A stretch of 64,000 nt of DNA from Candidatus Cryptobacteroides onthequi. GTDB lineage: Bacteria > Bacteroidota > Bacteroidia > Bacteroidales > UBA932. Made by a program: the position numbers and the translations under genes. Below are positions 55,741 through 63,666 of this stretch, piece by piece. The notes under the pieces are model-generated. The model had not been told where the DNA came from. It searched no databases and saw only the letters and a program-made list of their open reading frames with translations. Positions within the stretch are counted from its first letter, which is position 1. Each line of letters opens with the position of its first letter. Location: assembly GCA_018066125.1 (NCBI GenBank), contig JAGHSA010000050.1:101862-165861 (forward strand). The letters are read 5' to 3'.

Positions 55741-57069
55741 ATGAAAAAATTTATTGCATCCATCCTCCTATCTCTTGCAATATCAGGAGCTTTGAGGGCT
55801 CAGGGATATGTCCCTACAGAAGAGAATCTTCAGAACAGAAAGGAATTCGCAGAATCCCGATTTGGCATATTTATTCACTGGGGCGTATATTCTATGCTCG
55901 GTGACGGTGAATGGGCGATGAACACCAAGCCTCTCACCTACGATGAGTACAAGCACCTCGCAGCAGGATTCTACCCGTCAAAGTTCAATGCCGAAGAATG
56001 GGCAAGCCTCTTCAAGGAGGCCGGTGCGAAATACATCACCATCACCTCAAGGCACCATGATGGATTCTCGATGTTCGACTCCAAGGTCACAGACTATGAC
56101 ATCATGGACGCATCCCCTTTCAAGAGAGATATCCTGAAGGAACTCTCTCAGGCTTGCGCCAAGGAGGGCATCAAGCTCAATTTCTACTACTCACACCTTG
56201 ATTGGGGACGCAACGACTACTTCCCTCTCGGCACCACCGGCAAGAACTCCGGACGCCCTGAGGGCGGCGACTGGAACAGCTACCTGAACTTCATGAACGC
56301 CCAGCTCACCGAGCTCCTGACCAACTACGGTCCTATCGGATGCATCTGGTTCGACGGAGTCTGGGACAAGAAGGGAAACAGCCGCGAGGAACTCGAGAAC
56401 ACCTGGAAGCTGGTCGAGCAGTACAAGCTCATCCACTCTATCCAGCCAGGCTGCATGGTAGGAAACAACCACCACCTCCCTGTATTCGACGGAGAAGACA
56501 TGCAGATGTTCGAGAAGGACCTCCCGGGCAAGAACACATCAGGATTCTCAGGAGACTCCCAGGTGTCCGACAGCCTTCCTCTCGAGACCTGCGAGACCAT
56601 GAACCACAACTGGGGATACAAGCCTACAGACCATGACTACAAGTCAGTCGAGACTCTTATCAGATATCTCGTACGCGCTGCAAGCAACAACGCAAACCTT
56701 CTCCTCAACATCGGCCCGCGTCCGGACGGAACAATTCCTGACGAGGCTGTAGAGAGACTCAGAGAGATGGGCAAGTGGCTCGACAAGAACGGCGAGACAG
56801 TATATGCCACCAAGGGCGGATGCGTCCCTGAGCAGGCATGGGGTGTCACCACACAGAAGGACAACACACTCTACGTGCATGTCTTCGAGCATTCAGACGC
56901 CATCCTTGTTCCAATCAAGGGCAACAAGCTCGTCAGCGCAGTGGCATTTGACAACGGAGAGAAGGTTCCTTTCACCCAGGTAAGCGAAGGTATCGTGCTT
57001 TCTCTTCCTGCAGCGGCCGAGGGCACAATCGACCAGATCATCACCCTCAGATTCAAGAACAACCTCTAA
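55741..57069 (+). CDS. Alpha-L-fucosidase (GH29)
   Basis: 442 residues. The signal peptide ends near GALRAQG (about residue 21). GH29 motifs include FGIFIHWGVYSMLG, ITSRHHDGFSMFDSK and CIWFDGVWD with the nucleophile Asp, followed by the MNHNWGYKP and LLLNIGPRPDGTIP segments. It removes alpha-linked fucose from host or plant glycans in the periplasm. A short C-terminal beta domain follows the barrel. It is a single gene with a terminator after it. Confidence 0.93.
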   Translation: MKKFIASILLSLAISGALRAQGYVPTEENLQNRKEFAESRFGIFIHWGVYSMLGDGEWAMNTKPLTYDEYKHLAAGFYPSKFNAEEWASLFKEAGAKYITITSRHHDGFSMFDSKVTDYDIMDASPFKRDILKELSQACAKEGIKLNFYYSHLDWGRNDYFPLGTTGKNSGRPEGGDWNSYLNFMNAQLTELLTNYGPIGCIWFDGVWDKKGNSREELENTWKLVEQYKLIHSIQPGCMVGNNHHLPVFDGEDMQMFEKDLPGKNTSGFSGDSQVSDSLPLETCETMNHNWGYKPTDHDYKSVETLIRYLVRAASNNANLLLNIGPRPDGTIPDEAVERLREMGKWLDKNGETVYATKGGCVPEQAWGVTTQKDNTLYVHVFEHSDAILVPIKGNKLVSAVAFDNGEKVPFTQVSEGIVLSLPAAAEGTIDQIITLRFKNNL

Positions 57070-57090
57070 CGGCTCAACAATACAATGATA

Positions 57091-57118
57091 AAGGCTGGCC
57101 CGATCGGACCAGCCTTTT
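57091..57118. terminator. Terminator after the fucosidase gene
   Basis: AAGGCTGG and CCAGCCTT enclose a second small palindrome (CCGATCGG), then TTTTAT. The left A pair allows weak use by the convergent DUF1080 gene. Confidence 0.75.
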
Positions 57119-57140
57119 ATCGTCTGCGGGAATCCCGAAC

Positions 57141-57785
57141 CTATCGGGTGATGCGTACGTTGCGGAACTTGATAGGGCCGCCTTCGCTCTGAAGAGCGAC
57201 ATATCCCTCCTTGACAGGGTCTGTACCCTCATTCTGGAGGACGCCGTTGATATAGACGGTGATGTGTCCGTCCTTCACCTCTATGCGGGCCTGATTCCAT
57301 TCGCCGACAGGCTTCTCGCTCGACGCCTCCTTCTTGATGATTTTTGGGAACTTAGGTCTCCCCTCTCCTTCGGGTGCGACATATTCCTCCATGTCAGAGC
57401 CGCCGAGGAGCACGAAATCTCCGGCATTTCCGGCCATGAGCTGGCATTCGATACCGTTAGGGAAAGGATTGGCAGTCTCCGCAATGAGAAGGAAGATACC
57501 GCTGTTCTTCGGCTCGTCGAACCAGCTCCATTCTGCCTCGAGGGTGTAGTTGCTGAACTTCTCTGCCGCATAGTACATGTAGCCAAAAGGCTCGCCGGTG
57601 ATGTGGATCTCTCCGTCCACTGCCGAGAACACCTGCGATGCAGGCACTGCGTCATCGGCTACCACGAACTCCCAGCCCGTGAGGTCCGTACCGTTGAAAA
57701 GGTCGATGGTCTCCGTCTTCGGAGCGTTGCTGCATGCGGCAAGCGCAAAGAGTGCAGCCGATGCTGCGATGATGTTTCTTTTCAT
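57141..57785 (-). CDS. DUF1080 (3-keto-disaccharide hydrolase type) lipoprotein
   Basis: 214 residues. The lipoprotein signal ends in LAAC (Cys18). The family start DLFNGTDLTGWEFV is followed by a concanavalin-like beta sandwich (YTLEAEWSWFDEPKNSGIFL in parts, IECQLMAGNAGDF) and the close KFRNVRITR. Members cleave 3-keto-disaccharides or bind sugars; no specific substrate is visible. It follows the CBM9-like gene by 7 bases and is probably cotranscribed with it. Confidence 0.88.
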   Translation of the reverse strand: MKRNIIAASAALFALAACSNAPKTETIDLFNGTDLTGWEFVVADDAVPASQVFSAVDGEIHITGEPFGYMYYAAEKFSNYTLEAEWSWFDEPKNSGIFLLIAETANPFPNGIECQLMAGNAGDFVLLGGSDMEEYVAPEGEGRPKFPKIIKKEASSEKPVGEWNQARIEVKDGHITVYINGVLQNEGTDPVKEGYVALQSEGGPIKFRNVRITR

Positions 57786-57792
57786 ATGGCGA

Positions 57793-58515
57793 TTATTCTA
57801 AAACAAGTGTACCGAAGAACTCTGGAAGGTGGAAGTTAGGCTTTGGATTGTCTATCCTGTTCCAGCTGATGTAGTGAGGCTTGTCTGTCTTGTCACCGCA
57901 CTTGTAGAAGTTTGCATTGAGGCACTCAGGGCAGCCATCCAGGCCGAGAACCTCGAACGGAACCTCAAGCTCGAGAGCCCAGGCAGTGGTCTCTTTGATA
58001 TCGAGCGGCTGGCAGCCGAGGGTCGAGCGGCGGATGACCTTTGCCATCTTCTCATCATCGAAATGAACGCAATCCTCGCGGGAGGTGCGCTTTGCGGCAA
58101 GACCCGCACCGATGCAGTTGGTCTCGAAGTTGAAATAGCCCGGCTGGCCAGGGATTGAAACGAAGAACTCGCAGCAGCTGTCTTCCCAGACAGGACCGTT
58201 GTTTTCCGTTGTCACAGCCTTTGGATTGTCTTCTGTGACATCGAAGCGGACAAGAAGACGGTCTGCAGTGTGAGCCACAGAGAGTTTCACTTCCGGAGCG
58301 TACGGGAAGGCATCCGGCCAGTTGACAGAGGCTATGCTCGCCTTTGCAAACTTGTCAAGGTCAGCGAAACCGCCGACTGAAGGTACTTTGAGTGTATTCA
58401 TATCTGTTGTTTCTGTATTGATTTCCTGATTGGCGGAGGCATTTCTCCTTGGCGCGCAGCAGACAGCGCATGCGAGTATGGCTGCCATAGCAGCGAGAAG
58501 CAGTGTTCGTGACAT
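57793..58515 (-). CDS. Carbohydrate-binding family 9-like lipoprotein
   Basis: 240 residues. An N-terminal hydrophobic signal (LLLAAMAAILACAVCC) suggests lipid attachment. The family segments WEDSCCEFFVS, NCIGAGLAAKR and ALELEVPFEVLG fit the CBM9-like domain common in Bacteroidota. It would bind sugar at the cell surface or in the periplasm. Together with DUF1080 and the nearby GH29 it suggests glycan use. It starts 42 bases from the terminator of tRNA-Val. Confidence 0.8.
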   Translation of the reverse strand: MSRTLLLAAMAAILACAVCCAPRRNASANQEINTETTDMNTLKVPSVGGFADLDKFAKASIASVNWPDAFPYAPEVKLSVAHTADRLLVRFDVTEDNPKAVTTENNGPVWEDSCCEFFVSIPGQPGYFNFETNCIGAGLAAKRTSREDCVHFDDEKMAKVIRRSTLGCQPLDIKETTAWALELEVPFEVLGLDGCPECLNANFYKCGDKTDKPHYISWNRIDNPKPNFHLPEFFGTLVLE

Positions 58516-58557
58516 GGTGATTGAGCATTAAAAACACTCAAAGATAGAAATAAAACG

Positions 58558-58587
58558 AAAAAGTCCGGTCGTTCTGACCGGACTTTT
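58558..58587. terminator. Terminator of tRNA-Val
   Basis: AAGTCCGGTC and GACCGGACTT form a perfect 10-pair stem with a 5-base loop, with A and T runs on both sides. It lies 6 bases past the tRNA 3' end. Confidence 0.85.
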
Positions 58588-58593
58588 CTTTTG

Positions 58594-58668
58594 TGGGAGC
58601 TGAGGGAGTCGAACCCCCGACCCTCTGCTTGTAAGGCAGACGCTCTGAACCAACTGAGCTAAGCTCCC
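58594..58668 (-). tRNA. tRNA-Val (anticodon TAC)
   Basis: A 75-base cloverleaf on the minus strand. The acceptor GGGAGCT pairs with AGCTCCC, the D arm has GCTCAGTTGGTTCAGAGC, the anticodon loop reads CTTACAA with anticodon TAC, and the T arm has GGGGGTTCGACTCCC. CCA is not encoded. Confidence 0.95.
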
Positions 58669-58679
58669 TAAAGCGAATG

Positions 58680-58710
58680 CAAAGGTACAGCTTTTTCTGT
58701 AATCTGCAAA
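58680..58710 (-). promoter_or_regulatory. Promoter of tRNA-Val
   Basis: The minus strand shows TTTG (58707-58710), a 19-base spacer and TACCTTTG (58680-58687), an exact consensus match 11 bases before the tRNA. Confidence 0.75.
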
Positions 58711-58769
58711 TTTTTTCTGCAAAATCGTTACCAACACAGGGCTGTTGATTTCTTTTCTGCCGCATTCAA

Positions 58770-58800
58770 TTGGATAATAATGGCATATGACCTAACTTTA
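58770..58800 (+). promoter_or_regulatory. Promoter of the xpt operon
   Basis: TTG at 58770-58772, a 20-base spacer and TAACTTTA at 58793-58800, one base off consensus, 23 bases before the start. The short leader leaves no room for a purine riboswitch. Confidence 0.55.
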
Positions 58801-58823
58801 CGAATCATTAAACACCCACTCAC

Positions 58824-59405
58824 ATGAATTTCCTGGAAGAAAAGATACTCAAGGACGGTATCATCAAGGAGGGAAACATCCTCAAAGTCGACAGTTTCCT
58901 CAATCATCAGATCGACATCGACATCATGGACCAGATCGCGAAGGAGTTCCAGCACCGCTTTGCAGGCGAGCAGATCACCAAGATCCTCACCATCGAAGCC
59001 AGCGGTATCGCCATCGCCAGTGTGGCAGCCATGCGTTTCAATGTCCCTGTCCTTTTCGCCAAGAAGAGCCCGAGCGTGAATGTCGATGACGACAAATACG
59101 CCGCCATGGCATATTCCTTCACCCACAAATGCAACAACCAGGTATTTGTCTCCAAGAAGTACCTGTCTCCCGATGACAAGGTGCTCATCGTAGACGACTT
59201 CATGGCACTTGGATCCGCAATGCTTGCACTCACCGACATCGTAGAGCAGGCCGGAGCCAAGGTGGTCGGCATAGGAATCGCCATCGAGAAGGGCATCCAG
59301 GATGGCGGTGACATCATCCGCAAGAAAGGTTATCATCTGGAATCCATCGCCATCGTAGATGAGATGGATGCATCGACCCATACCATTAAATTCCGTGAGC
59401 AATGA
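58824..59405 (+). CDS. xpt: Xanthine phosphoribosyltransferase
   Basis: 193 residues matching Xpt of the Bacillus type: MNFLEEKILKDG start, LNHQIDIDIMDQI, the PRPP loop VLIVDDFMALGSAML, and TIEASGIAIA. It salvages xanthine to XMP in the cytoplasm. It overlaps the permease gene by 4 bases, making a xanthine uptake and salvage unit. Confidence 0.95.
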   Translation: MNFLEEKILKDGIIKEGNILKVDSFLNHQIDIDIMDQIAKEFQHRFAGEQITKILTIEASGIAIASVAAMRFNVPVLFAKKSPSVNVDDDKYAAMAYSFTHKCNNQVFVSKKYLSPDDKVLIVDDFMALGSAMLALTDIVEQAGAKVVGIGIAIEKGIQDGGDIIRKKGYHLESIAIVDEMDASTHTIKFREQ

Positions 59406-60709
59406 GCAAATCTGAAAACCTCTACAAGCTTGACGGCACTGTGCCGGTAGGCCAGGCCATCCCGTTCGGACTCCAGCACGTGCTGGCAATGTTCGTATCC
59501 AACATCACCCCTATCATCATCATCGCCAACGTAGTCGGCATTGAGAGCGGCATCTCCGCAAGCCTCGTCCAGAACGCGATGATCATCGCCGGTATCGGCA
59601 CACTTATCCAGCTCTATCCTGCATGGAAGATCGGATCGAAGCTCCCTATCGTCATGGGTATCAGCTTCACCTTCCTTTCACTGGCGATCAGCATCGGCCT
59701 CAGCAAGGGTATGGGCACTCTCATGGGAGCAGTCATCATCGGTGGTATCGTCGAAGGTCTCCTCGGCCTCTTCGCCAAGCACTGGATCAAGATCATCGCC
59801 CCTATCGTGGCAGCTACAGTCGTGACCGCCATCGGATTCTCACTCCTCCCTGTCGGCGCCAACTCATTCGCCGGAGGCCAGGGTGCAGCCGAGTTCGGAA
59901 CATCACAGAACTGGATCGTCGGTACCGTCACACTCCTGACCTGCCTCGGCTTCCAGGTATTCGCCAAGGGCTATATCCGCTCACTCTCCGTCCTCTTCGG
60001 ACTCATCGTGGGATACATCCTCTCAGCATGCATGGGCATGGTGGATCTTTCCGGACTTCACGGCTGCGGCATCGTCTCACTTCCGAAGTTCATGCCTTTC
60101 AAGCCGGTATTCGACCTCGGCGCCATCCTCTCAGTAGTGGCCATCTTCCTCGTATCGGCTACCGAGACCATCGGTGACACCTCTGCTCTCGCATCTTCTG
60201 CACTCCACAGAGACGTGACCACCAAGGAAGTCTCAGGATCCATCGCATGCGACGGTTTCGTCAGCACCATCGCAGGATGCTTCGGCTGTACCCCTATCAC
60301 CAGCTTCAGCCAGAATGTCGGTCTCGCATCGATGAGCGGCGTCGTGAACCGCTTCACCATCGCTACCGGTGCCGCAATCATGATTCTCGCAGGTATCTTC
60401 CCTTCAGTCGGCGTCATCCTGACATCCATCCCTCAGGCTGTACTCGGCGGCTGCACCATCATGATGTTCGGTGCCATCATGTTCGCCGGTTTCAACATGA
60501 TAGCAAAGTGCGGATTCGGCCAGAGGAACCTCCTCATAGTATCCCTCTCCCTGAGCATCGGCCTCGGCTTCACCTCTGTCTCTGACATCTTCAACATCTT
60601 CCCTGACATCGTGAAGACCGTATTCGCAGACAACTGCGTGGCAGTAGTGTTCATCCTCGCTCTCCTTCTCAACCTCATTCTCCCGAAGGAGACCGAAGAA
60701 AAGGCATAA
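59402..60709 (+). CDS. pbuX: Xanthine/uracil permease (NCS2 family)
   Basis: 435 residues with 12-14 membrane helices. The start FGLQHVLAMFVSNITPIIII and the mid-protein signature SATETIGDTSALAS belong to NCS2 nucleobase transporters. The coupling to xpt points to xanthine as substrate. It follows xpt with a 4-base overlap and ends 6 bases before the SLOG gene. Confidence 0.92.
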   Translation: MSKSENLYKLDGTVPVGQAIPFGLQHVLAMFVSNITPIIIIANVVGIESGISASLVQNAMIIAGIGTLIQLYPAWKIGSKLPIVMGISFTFLSLAISIGLSKGMGTLMGAVIIGGIVEGLLGLFAKHWIKIIAPIVAATVVTAIGFSLLPVGANSFAGGQGAAEFGTSQNWIVGTVTLLTCLGFQVFAKGYIRSLSVLFGLIVGYILSACMGMVDLSGLHGCGIVSLPKFMPFKPVFDLGAILSVVAIFLVSATETIGDTSALASSALHRDVTTKEVSGSIACDGFVSTIAGCFGCTPITSFSQNVGLASMSGVVNRFTIATGAAIMILAGIFPSVGVILTSIPQAVLGGCTIMMFGAIMFAGFNMIAKCGFGQRNLLIVSLSLSIGLGFTSVSDIFNIFPDIVKTVFADNCVAVVFILALLLNLILPKETEEKA

Positions 60710-60715
60710 CAGTAC

Positions 60716-61297
60716 ATGAAAAAAATCATTGCGGTGCTGGGTGACGCTTCGGCGGCACACGGCACCGATAGATATAAGCTCGCCTTCGACACAGGGCGCA
60801 TGCTCATAGACGAAGGCTACAGAGTCATCTGCGGCGGCATGGCGGGTGTCATGGAAGCCGTTTGTGCAGGAGCGCGTTCATCCTCCAGCTACCGTGAAGG
60901 CGACACCATCGCCCTGATACCCTCATTCGACCATGACAAGGTCAACGAATTTGTCGACATTGTCATCCCTACAGGAATGGATGTTGTCCGAAACGCCCTC
61001 ACGGGCAATGCCGACGCCGTCATAGCCATAGGAGGCGGAGCCGGCACGCTGTCCGAGATGGCGTTCGCATGGACCTACTACCGCCTGATCATCGCATACA
61101 GGTCCATCCCAGGATGGGCTCAGAAGCTCGCAGACACACGCATCGACGGCCGCATGAGATACGAGAACATCCCCGACGACAGGGTCTACGGTGCAGACTC
61201 CCCTGCCGAGGCCGCAGAGATCCTGCGGGAAAAGATTAGCCTTTACACCAAAGGCTTCGAAGGCATCTCTTGGAGGAATCCTAAGAGAGACAAATAA
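60716..61297 (+). CDS. TIGR00725-type SLOG-fold protein
   Basis: 193 residues. The nucleotide-binding motifs are VICGGMAGVMEAVCAGA, and AVIAIGGGAGTLSEMAFAW, as in LOG/TIGR00725 proteins (the group once called possible lysine decarboxylases). Cytokinin-type nucleotide hydrolysis is known for relatives, but the catalytic PGGxGT motif here reads GGGAGTLSE, so the substrate is open. It ends the xpt operon, which suggests a nucleotide-related job. Its stop lies 6 bases from the tmRNA promoter. Confidence 0.75.
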   Translation: MKKIIAVLGDASAAHGTDRYKLAFDTGRMLIDEGYRVICGGMAGVMEAVCAGARSSSSYREGDTIALIPSFDHDKVNEFVDIVIPTGMDVVRNALTGNADAVIAIGGGAGTLSEMAFAWTYYRLIIAYRSIPGWAQKLADTRIDGRMRYENIPDDRVYGADSPAEAAEILREKISLYTKGFEGISWRNPKRDK

Positions 61298-61303
61298 TTT
61301 TGC

Positions 61304-61311
61304 TATATTTG
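61304..61311 (+). promoter_or_regulatory. -7 element of the tmRNA gene
   Basis: TATATTTG, a full TAnnTTTG match, 11 bases before the mature tmRNA start. No proper upstream box is seen at 19-21 bases. Confidence 0.5.
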
Positions 61312-61322
61312 CAGCATCATCT

Positions 61323-61718
61323 GGGGATGTTTTGGTTTTGACAGCATCGATGTCGGATGGTAAGCACGCCGGGGGTCGTGGCCTTCCCCGTAAATCTCAG
61401 ACCTCAAAAAACTAGTTGGCAACAACAATTACGCACTCGCTGCCTAATCTACATGTAGTTTAGCTTAATCCGTGTCGCCAAGGCTGCGGCACCGACGAGT
61501 ATCCCGCCATTCTTCAGGCCGGTCATGAATGGCACCCGGGGTATCATCCAGACCGGATGCACGGCTCAGACGCCTCTAAGAGCCGCAAAGACACAGAGGA
61601 TAAGCTGCGGTCAAGGGCGTCTTCCCTCATGCCGCCGCCGACAACCAAAGGAAGACTAAACGTGTAGAAAGCCCTCTGGTGCGTTGTTTGGACGGCGGTT
61701 CGAGTCCGCCCATCTCCA
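61323..61718 (+). ncRNA. ssrA: Transfer-messenger RNA (tmRNA)
   Basis: About 396 bases. The tRNA-like ends GGGGATG and CATCTCC pair, and the T arm is GGCGGTTCGAGTCCGCC in outline with the GTTCGAGTC loop. The tag frame at 61418-61447 reads GNNNYALAA then stop, close to known Bacteroidota tags. Pseudoknot-like complementary segments follow. It rescues stalled ribosomes together with SmpB. Its 3' end is a probable integration site, since a diverged copy lies 367 bases downstream. Confidence 0.95.
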
Positions 61719-61721
61719 CTG

Positions 61722-61755
61722 AAAAATGCCTCTCAGATATCTGGGAGGCATTTTT
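61722..61755 (+). terminator. Terminator of tmRNA
   Basis: AAAAATGCCTC and GAGGCATTTTT enclose a CAG/CTG inner stem around ATAT; a perfect outer 11-pair stem with a T run. The same hairpin, diverged, occurs at 62091-62121. Confidence 0.85.
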
Positions 61756-62070
61756 CCATTTGGTTACCCCATTTTGTACCCCATTATTTGAAGCCGGAAG
61801 TGCGTTTGAGATTATATGAATGTATGTAACGGATACTAAGGGAATGTCTATATCTTCTTTAAACGGGTAGACCCCTTAGGGAAGGAAAGAAAAAATACTC
61901 GCTTTACATTAATGATTCCCGCCCGAGGCACGGAATTAAGAGCTAACTTATTGATTTTCAATGGTTAGCTCTTTTTGTATCTCTATTTTTGGCGACATTT
62001 TGGCGAGTTAGCGACATGCCAAAGAATATTGTAGCTTTCGTGGCCGGCTCAATTATGCTATATTGATAAA
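61756..62070. other. Gene-free segment between two tmRNA 3' ends, likely element relic
   Basis: No credible gene in about 315 bases. It holds TACCCCATT twice at 61765 and 61777 (12-base step), a strong hairpin AAGAGCTAAC/GTTAGCTCTT at 61938-61976 with a T run, and GGCGACATTTTGGCGA with a further GCGACAT at 61991-62017. Short direct repeats beside an att-like duplication resemble integrase arm sites, which is inference. The composition is more AT-rich than the core. Confidence 0.45.
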
Positions 62071-62121
62071 GTTCGCCCATGTTCATAAAAAGATGCCTCC
62101 AAGTTAACTGAGAGGCATCTT
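62071..62121 (+). repeat. Diverged copy of the tmRNA 3' end and terminator (att-like)
   Basis: Aligns without gaps to 61704-61754 at 38 of 51 positions, including CGCCCAT of the acceptor arm and both arms of the terminator (ATGCCTC and GAGGCAT, with inner AGTTAACT). The hairpin is still intact by paired changes. This is what a second attachment site from an integration at tmRNA would look like. Confidence 0.65.
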
Positions 62122-62171
62122 TGTGCTTTGTTTCCCAATTTTAGTATCAAAAGAACCTTTCTTGTAGATTT

Positions 62172-62354
62172 CTATTTCGCTTGTTGTTGCTTAGGTTCAA
62201 TAATGGGACTCTTCTTTAATTGTTCATTAATGATCTTACTAGCCTCCTTTGTCATTTTCTCAACGGCCTTCCTATCTACATACTGGTTTCTTTCTACATA
62301 ACCTCCATACAAAGTAGTATCCATTGTTGTATAATTATTTATTGTTTGTTTCAT
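62172..62354 (-). CDS. 60-residue protein downstream of the Ntn hydrolase
   Basis: 60 residues from MKQTINNYTT (an ATG four codons upstream also exists). It has a YGGYVERNQYVDRKA middle part and a lysine/glutamate-rich helix (VEKMTKEASKIINEQLKK), ending in KQQQAK. No signal or membrane segment. Its start overlaps the end of the Ntn hydrolase gene by 20 bases, so the two are probably translated together. Function unknown; a partner or substrate-like small protein is a guess. Confidence 0.5.
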   Translation of the reverse strand: MKQTINNYTTMDTTLYGGYVERNQYVDRKAVEKMTKEASKIINEQLKKSPIIEPKQQQAK

Positions 62355-63618
62355 AGTAGTTATCAAAAAAGCATTTATTTAATTTTGGATCAAAATAGTG
62401 TTTCCTTTTCATCCAAATGAATCCATCACCTTTTGATACGACTGCTACATCTACAGGCCCTCCAACACTTTCCAGATTTGGAGTAATGTGCCTTTTTAGC
62501 GAGGTCATATATATCAAATTCTCTGCCAACTCTGCTAAATCTTCTTTTGCCATAGTAGATACTATGTTGATGAGTGGTTGGATGTTTTTGTTTTGTTTGA
62601 AAGACTGAATATCACGGTAGTGCTGATCTATCAAAGGCTTAACATCGAATTTTGAAATATTTTCAGCGATTAATTTATTATGCGGCCTAATAGCAGATGC
62701 AAGTTGAATAATCAATTGCTTCATAATAGCTTCGGTTCCTGATATCAACGTATTTTCAATCTCTGGATTAATACCTGTAATATACGTAAGCATTTCGTCT
62801 TTTTGGGCCATTGGACAAATATAGGCAGTATGACCGGCGTTCTCCACCCTATCATATTCAATCTCTCTATAGAATAGAAGACCATTGATACAATTGTAAA
62901 TGTGTATATGGTATAGAGACGGATAAATATCTTCTTTCCCGTATCCAAAGAATGAAATACCCGCGAACTCGCTCCTTTTCTCTCGAATATCCGTTGCTTT
63001 TGTGAAGAGATTGAAGAAAGTATCAACAACTAGATTATATAATGATTCATCACCTCCGGCATCACCAATCTCCTTTTTTATCTGTGAAAACGCTTGACTA
63101 TAGCATTGAATAAAAGCTGCTTTGTCGATTTTCGAAAGATCCGCCAAAACAGGCTTAGAAGCAATGTTACCATTGACATCAGTCAAGAATTTTTGTAATT
63201 CTGCAACATCTGCCTTATTGAGACCATGTTCTGGATCGCTATTGGGCATTTGTTTCAAAACATCAAAAGACCATAATCTGGATATCTCTCCGGAAGTAAA
63301 AAAATTAAGTTCTTCTACAGTAGTTTTCTTTTGCTTGAATTGTTCAAGATAAGCGAGAAATTTATCTGCATACTCTTTCACGGAGTCTAGTTCCTCGTCC
63401 CCGATTTCTCTTCGAAACATCTTTATGATGATTTCCCAAGGAACGCATGAGTTGAAAGATGCGTTGCTATATATGGCAATTCCAACAGGATGGCGTTTTG
63501 ACAAAGTGAAAATCTTGTTGGCCTTGTCATAAACCTTAACACCAGAGCCAATTGTAACCGCACTATCCGCGGCCACTGCTATAGCTTGTTTATTCAATAC
63601 TCCTACAATTGCCGTCAT
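62335..63618 (-). CDS. Proteasome/HslV-like Ntn hydrolase of unknown role
   Basis: 427 residues. Removing Met leaves Thr1, and counted from it the segment VAADSAVT places Asp at 17 and KIFTL places a Lys at 34, close to the Thr1-Asp17-Lys33 triad of proteasome beta subunits and HslV. Later family-like strands are GYGKEDIYPSLYHIHI (about 226-240) and SVGGPVDVAVVSKGDGF (about 384-400), near the C-terminus. Between residues 60 and 215 lies a largely helical insert, so the protein is more than twice the length of HslV. It has no signal peptide. An ATPase partner is not visible in the window. The peptidase call is inference from motifs; activity and target are unknown. Confidence 0.65.
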   Translation of the reverse strand: MTAIVGVLNKQAIAVAADSAVTIGSGVKVYDKANKIFTLSKRHPVGIAIYSNASFNSCVPWEIIIKMFRREIGDEELDSVKEYADKFLAYLEQFKQKKTTVEELNFFTSGEISRLWSFDVLKQMPNSDPEHGLNKADVAELQKFLTDVNGNIASKPVLADLSKIDKAAFIQCYSQAFSQIKKEIGDAGGDESLYNLVVDTFFNLFTKATDIREKRSEFAGISFFGYGKEDIYPSLYHIHIYNCINGLLFYREIEYDRVENAGHTAYICPMAQKDEMLTYITGINPEIENTLISGTEAIMKQLIIQLASAIRPHNKLIAENISKFDVKPLIDQHYRDIQSFKQNKNIQPLINIVSTMAKEDLAELAENLIYMTSLKRHITPNLESVGGPVDVAVVSKGDGFIWMKRKHYFDPKLNKCFFDNYYETNNK

Positions 63619-63666
63619 AAGCTTATTCTATTCTAAATACTAAATATCCAAATTAGTGCGATAACT

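Noticed and set aside
58669-58823. Possible purine riboswitch before xpt
   Set aside because: The distance from the predicted transcript start to the ATG is only about 20 bases, and no three-way junction pattern is visible.
60716-61297. Lysine decarboxylase
   Set aside because: That old family label is not supported; the SLOG nucleotide-binding motifs are what the sequence shows.
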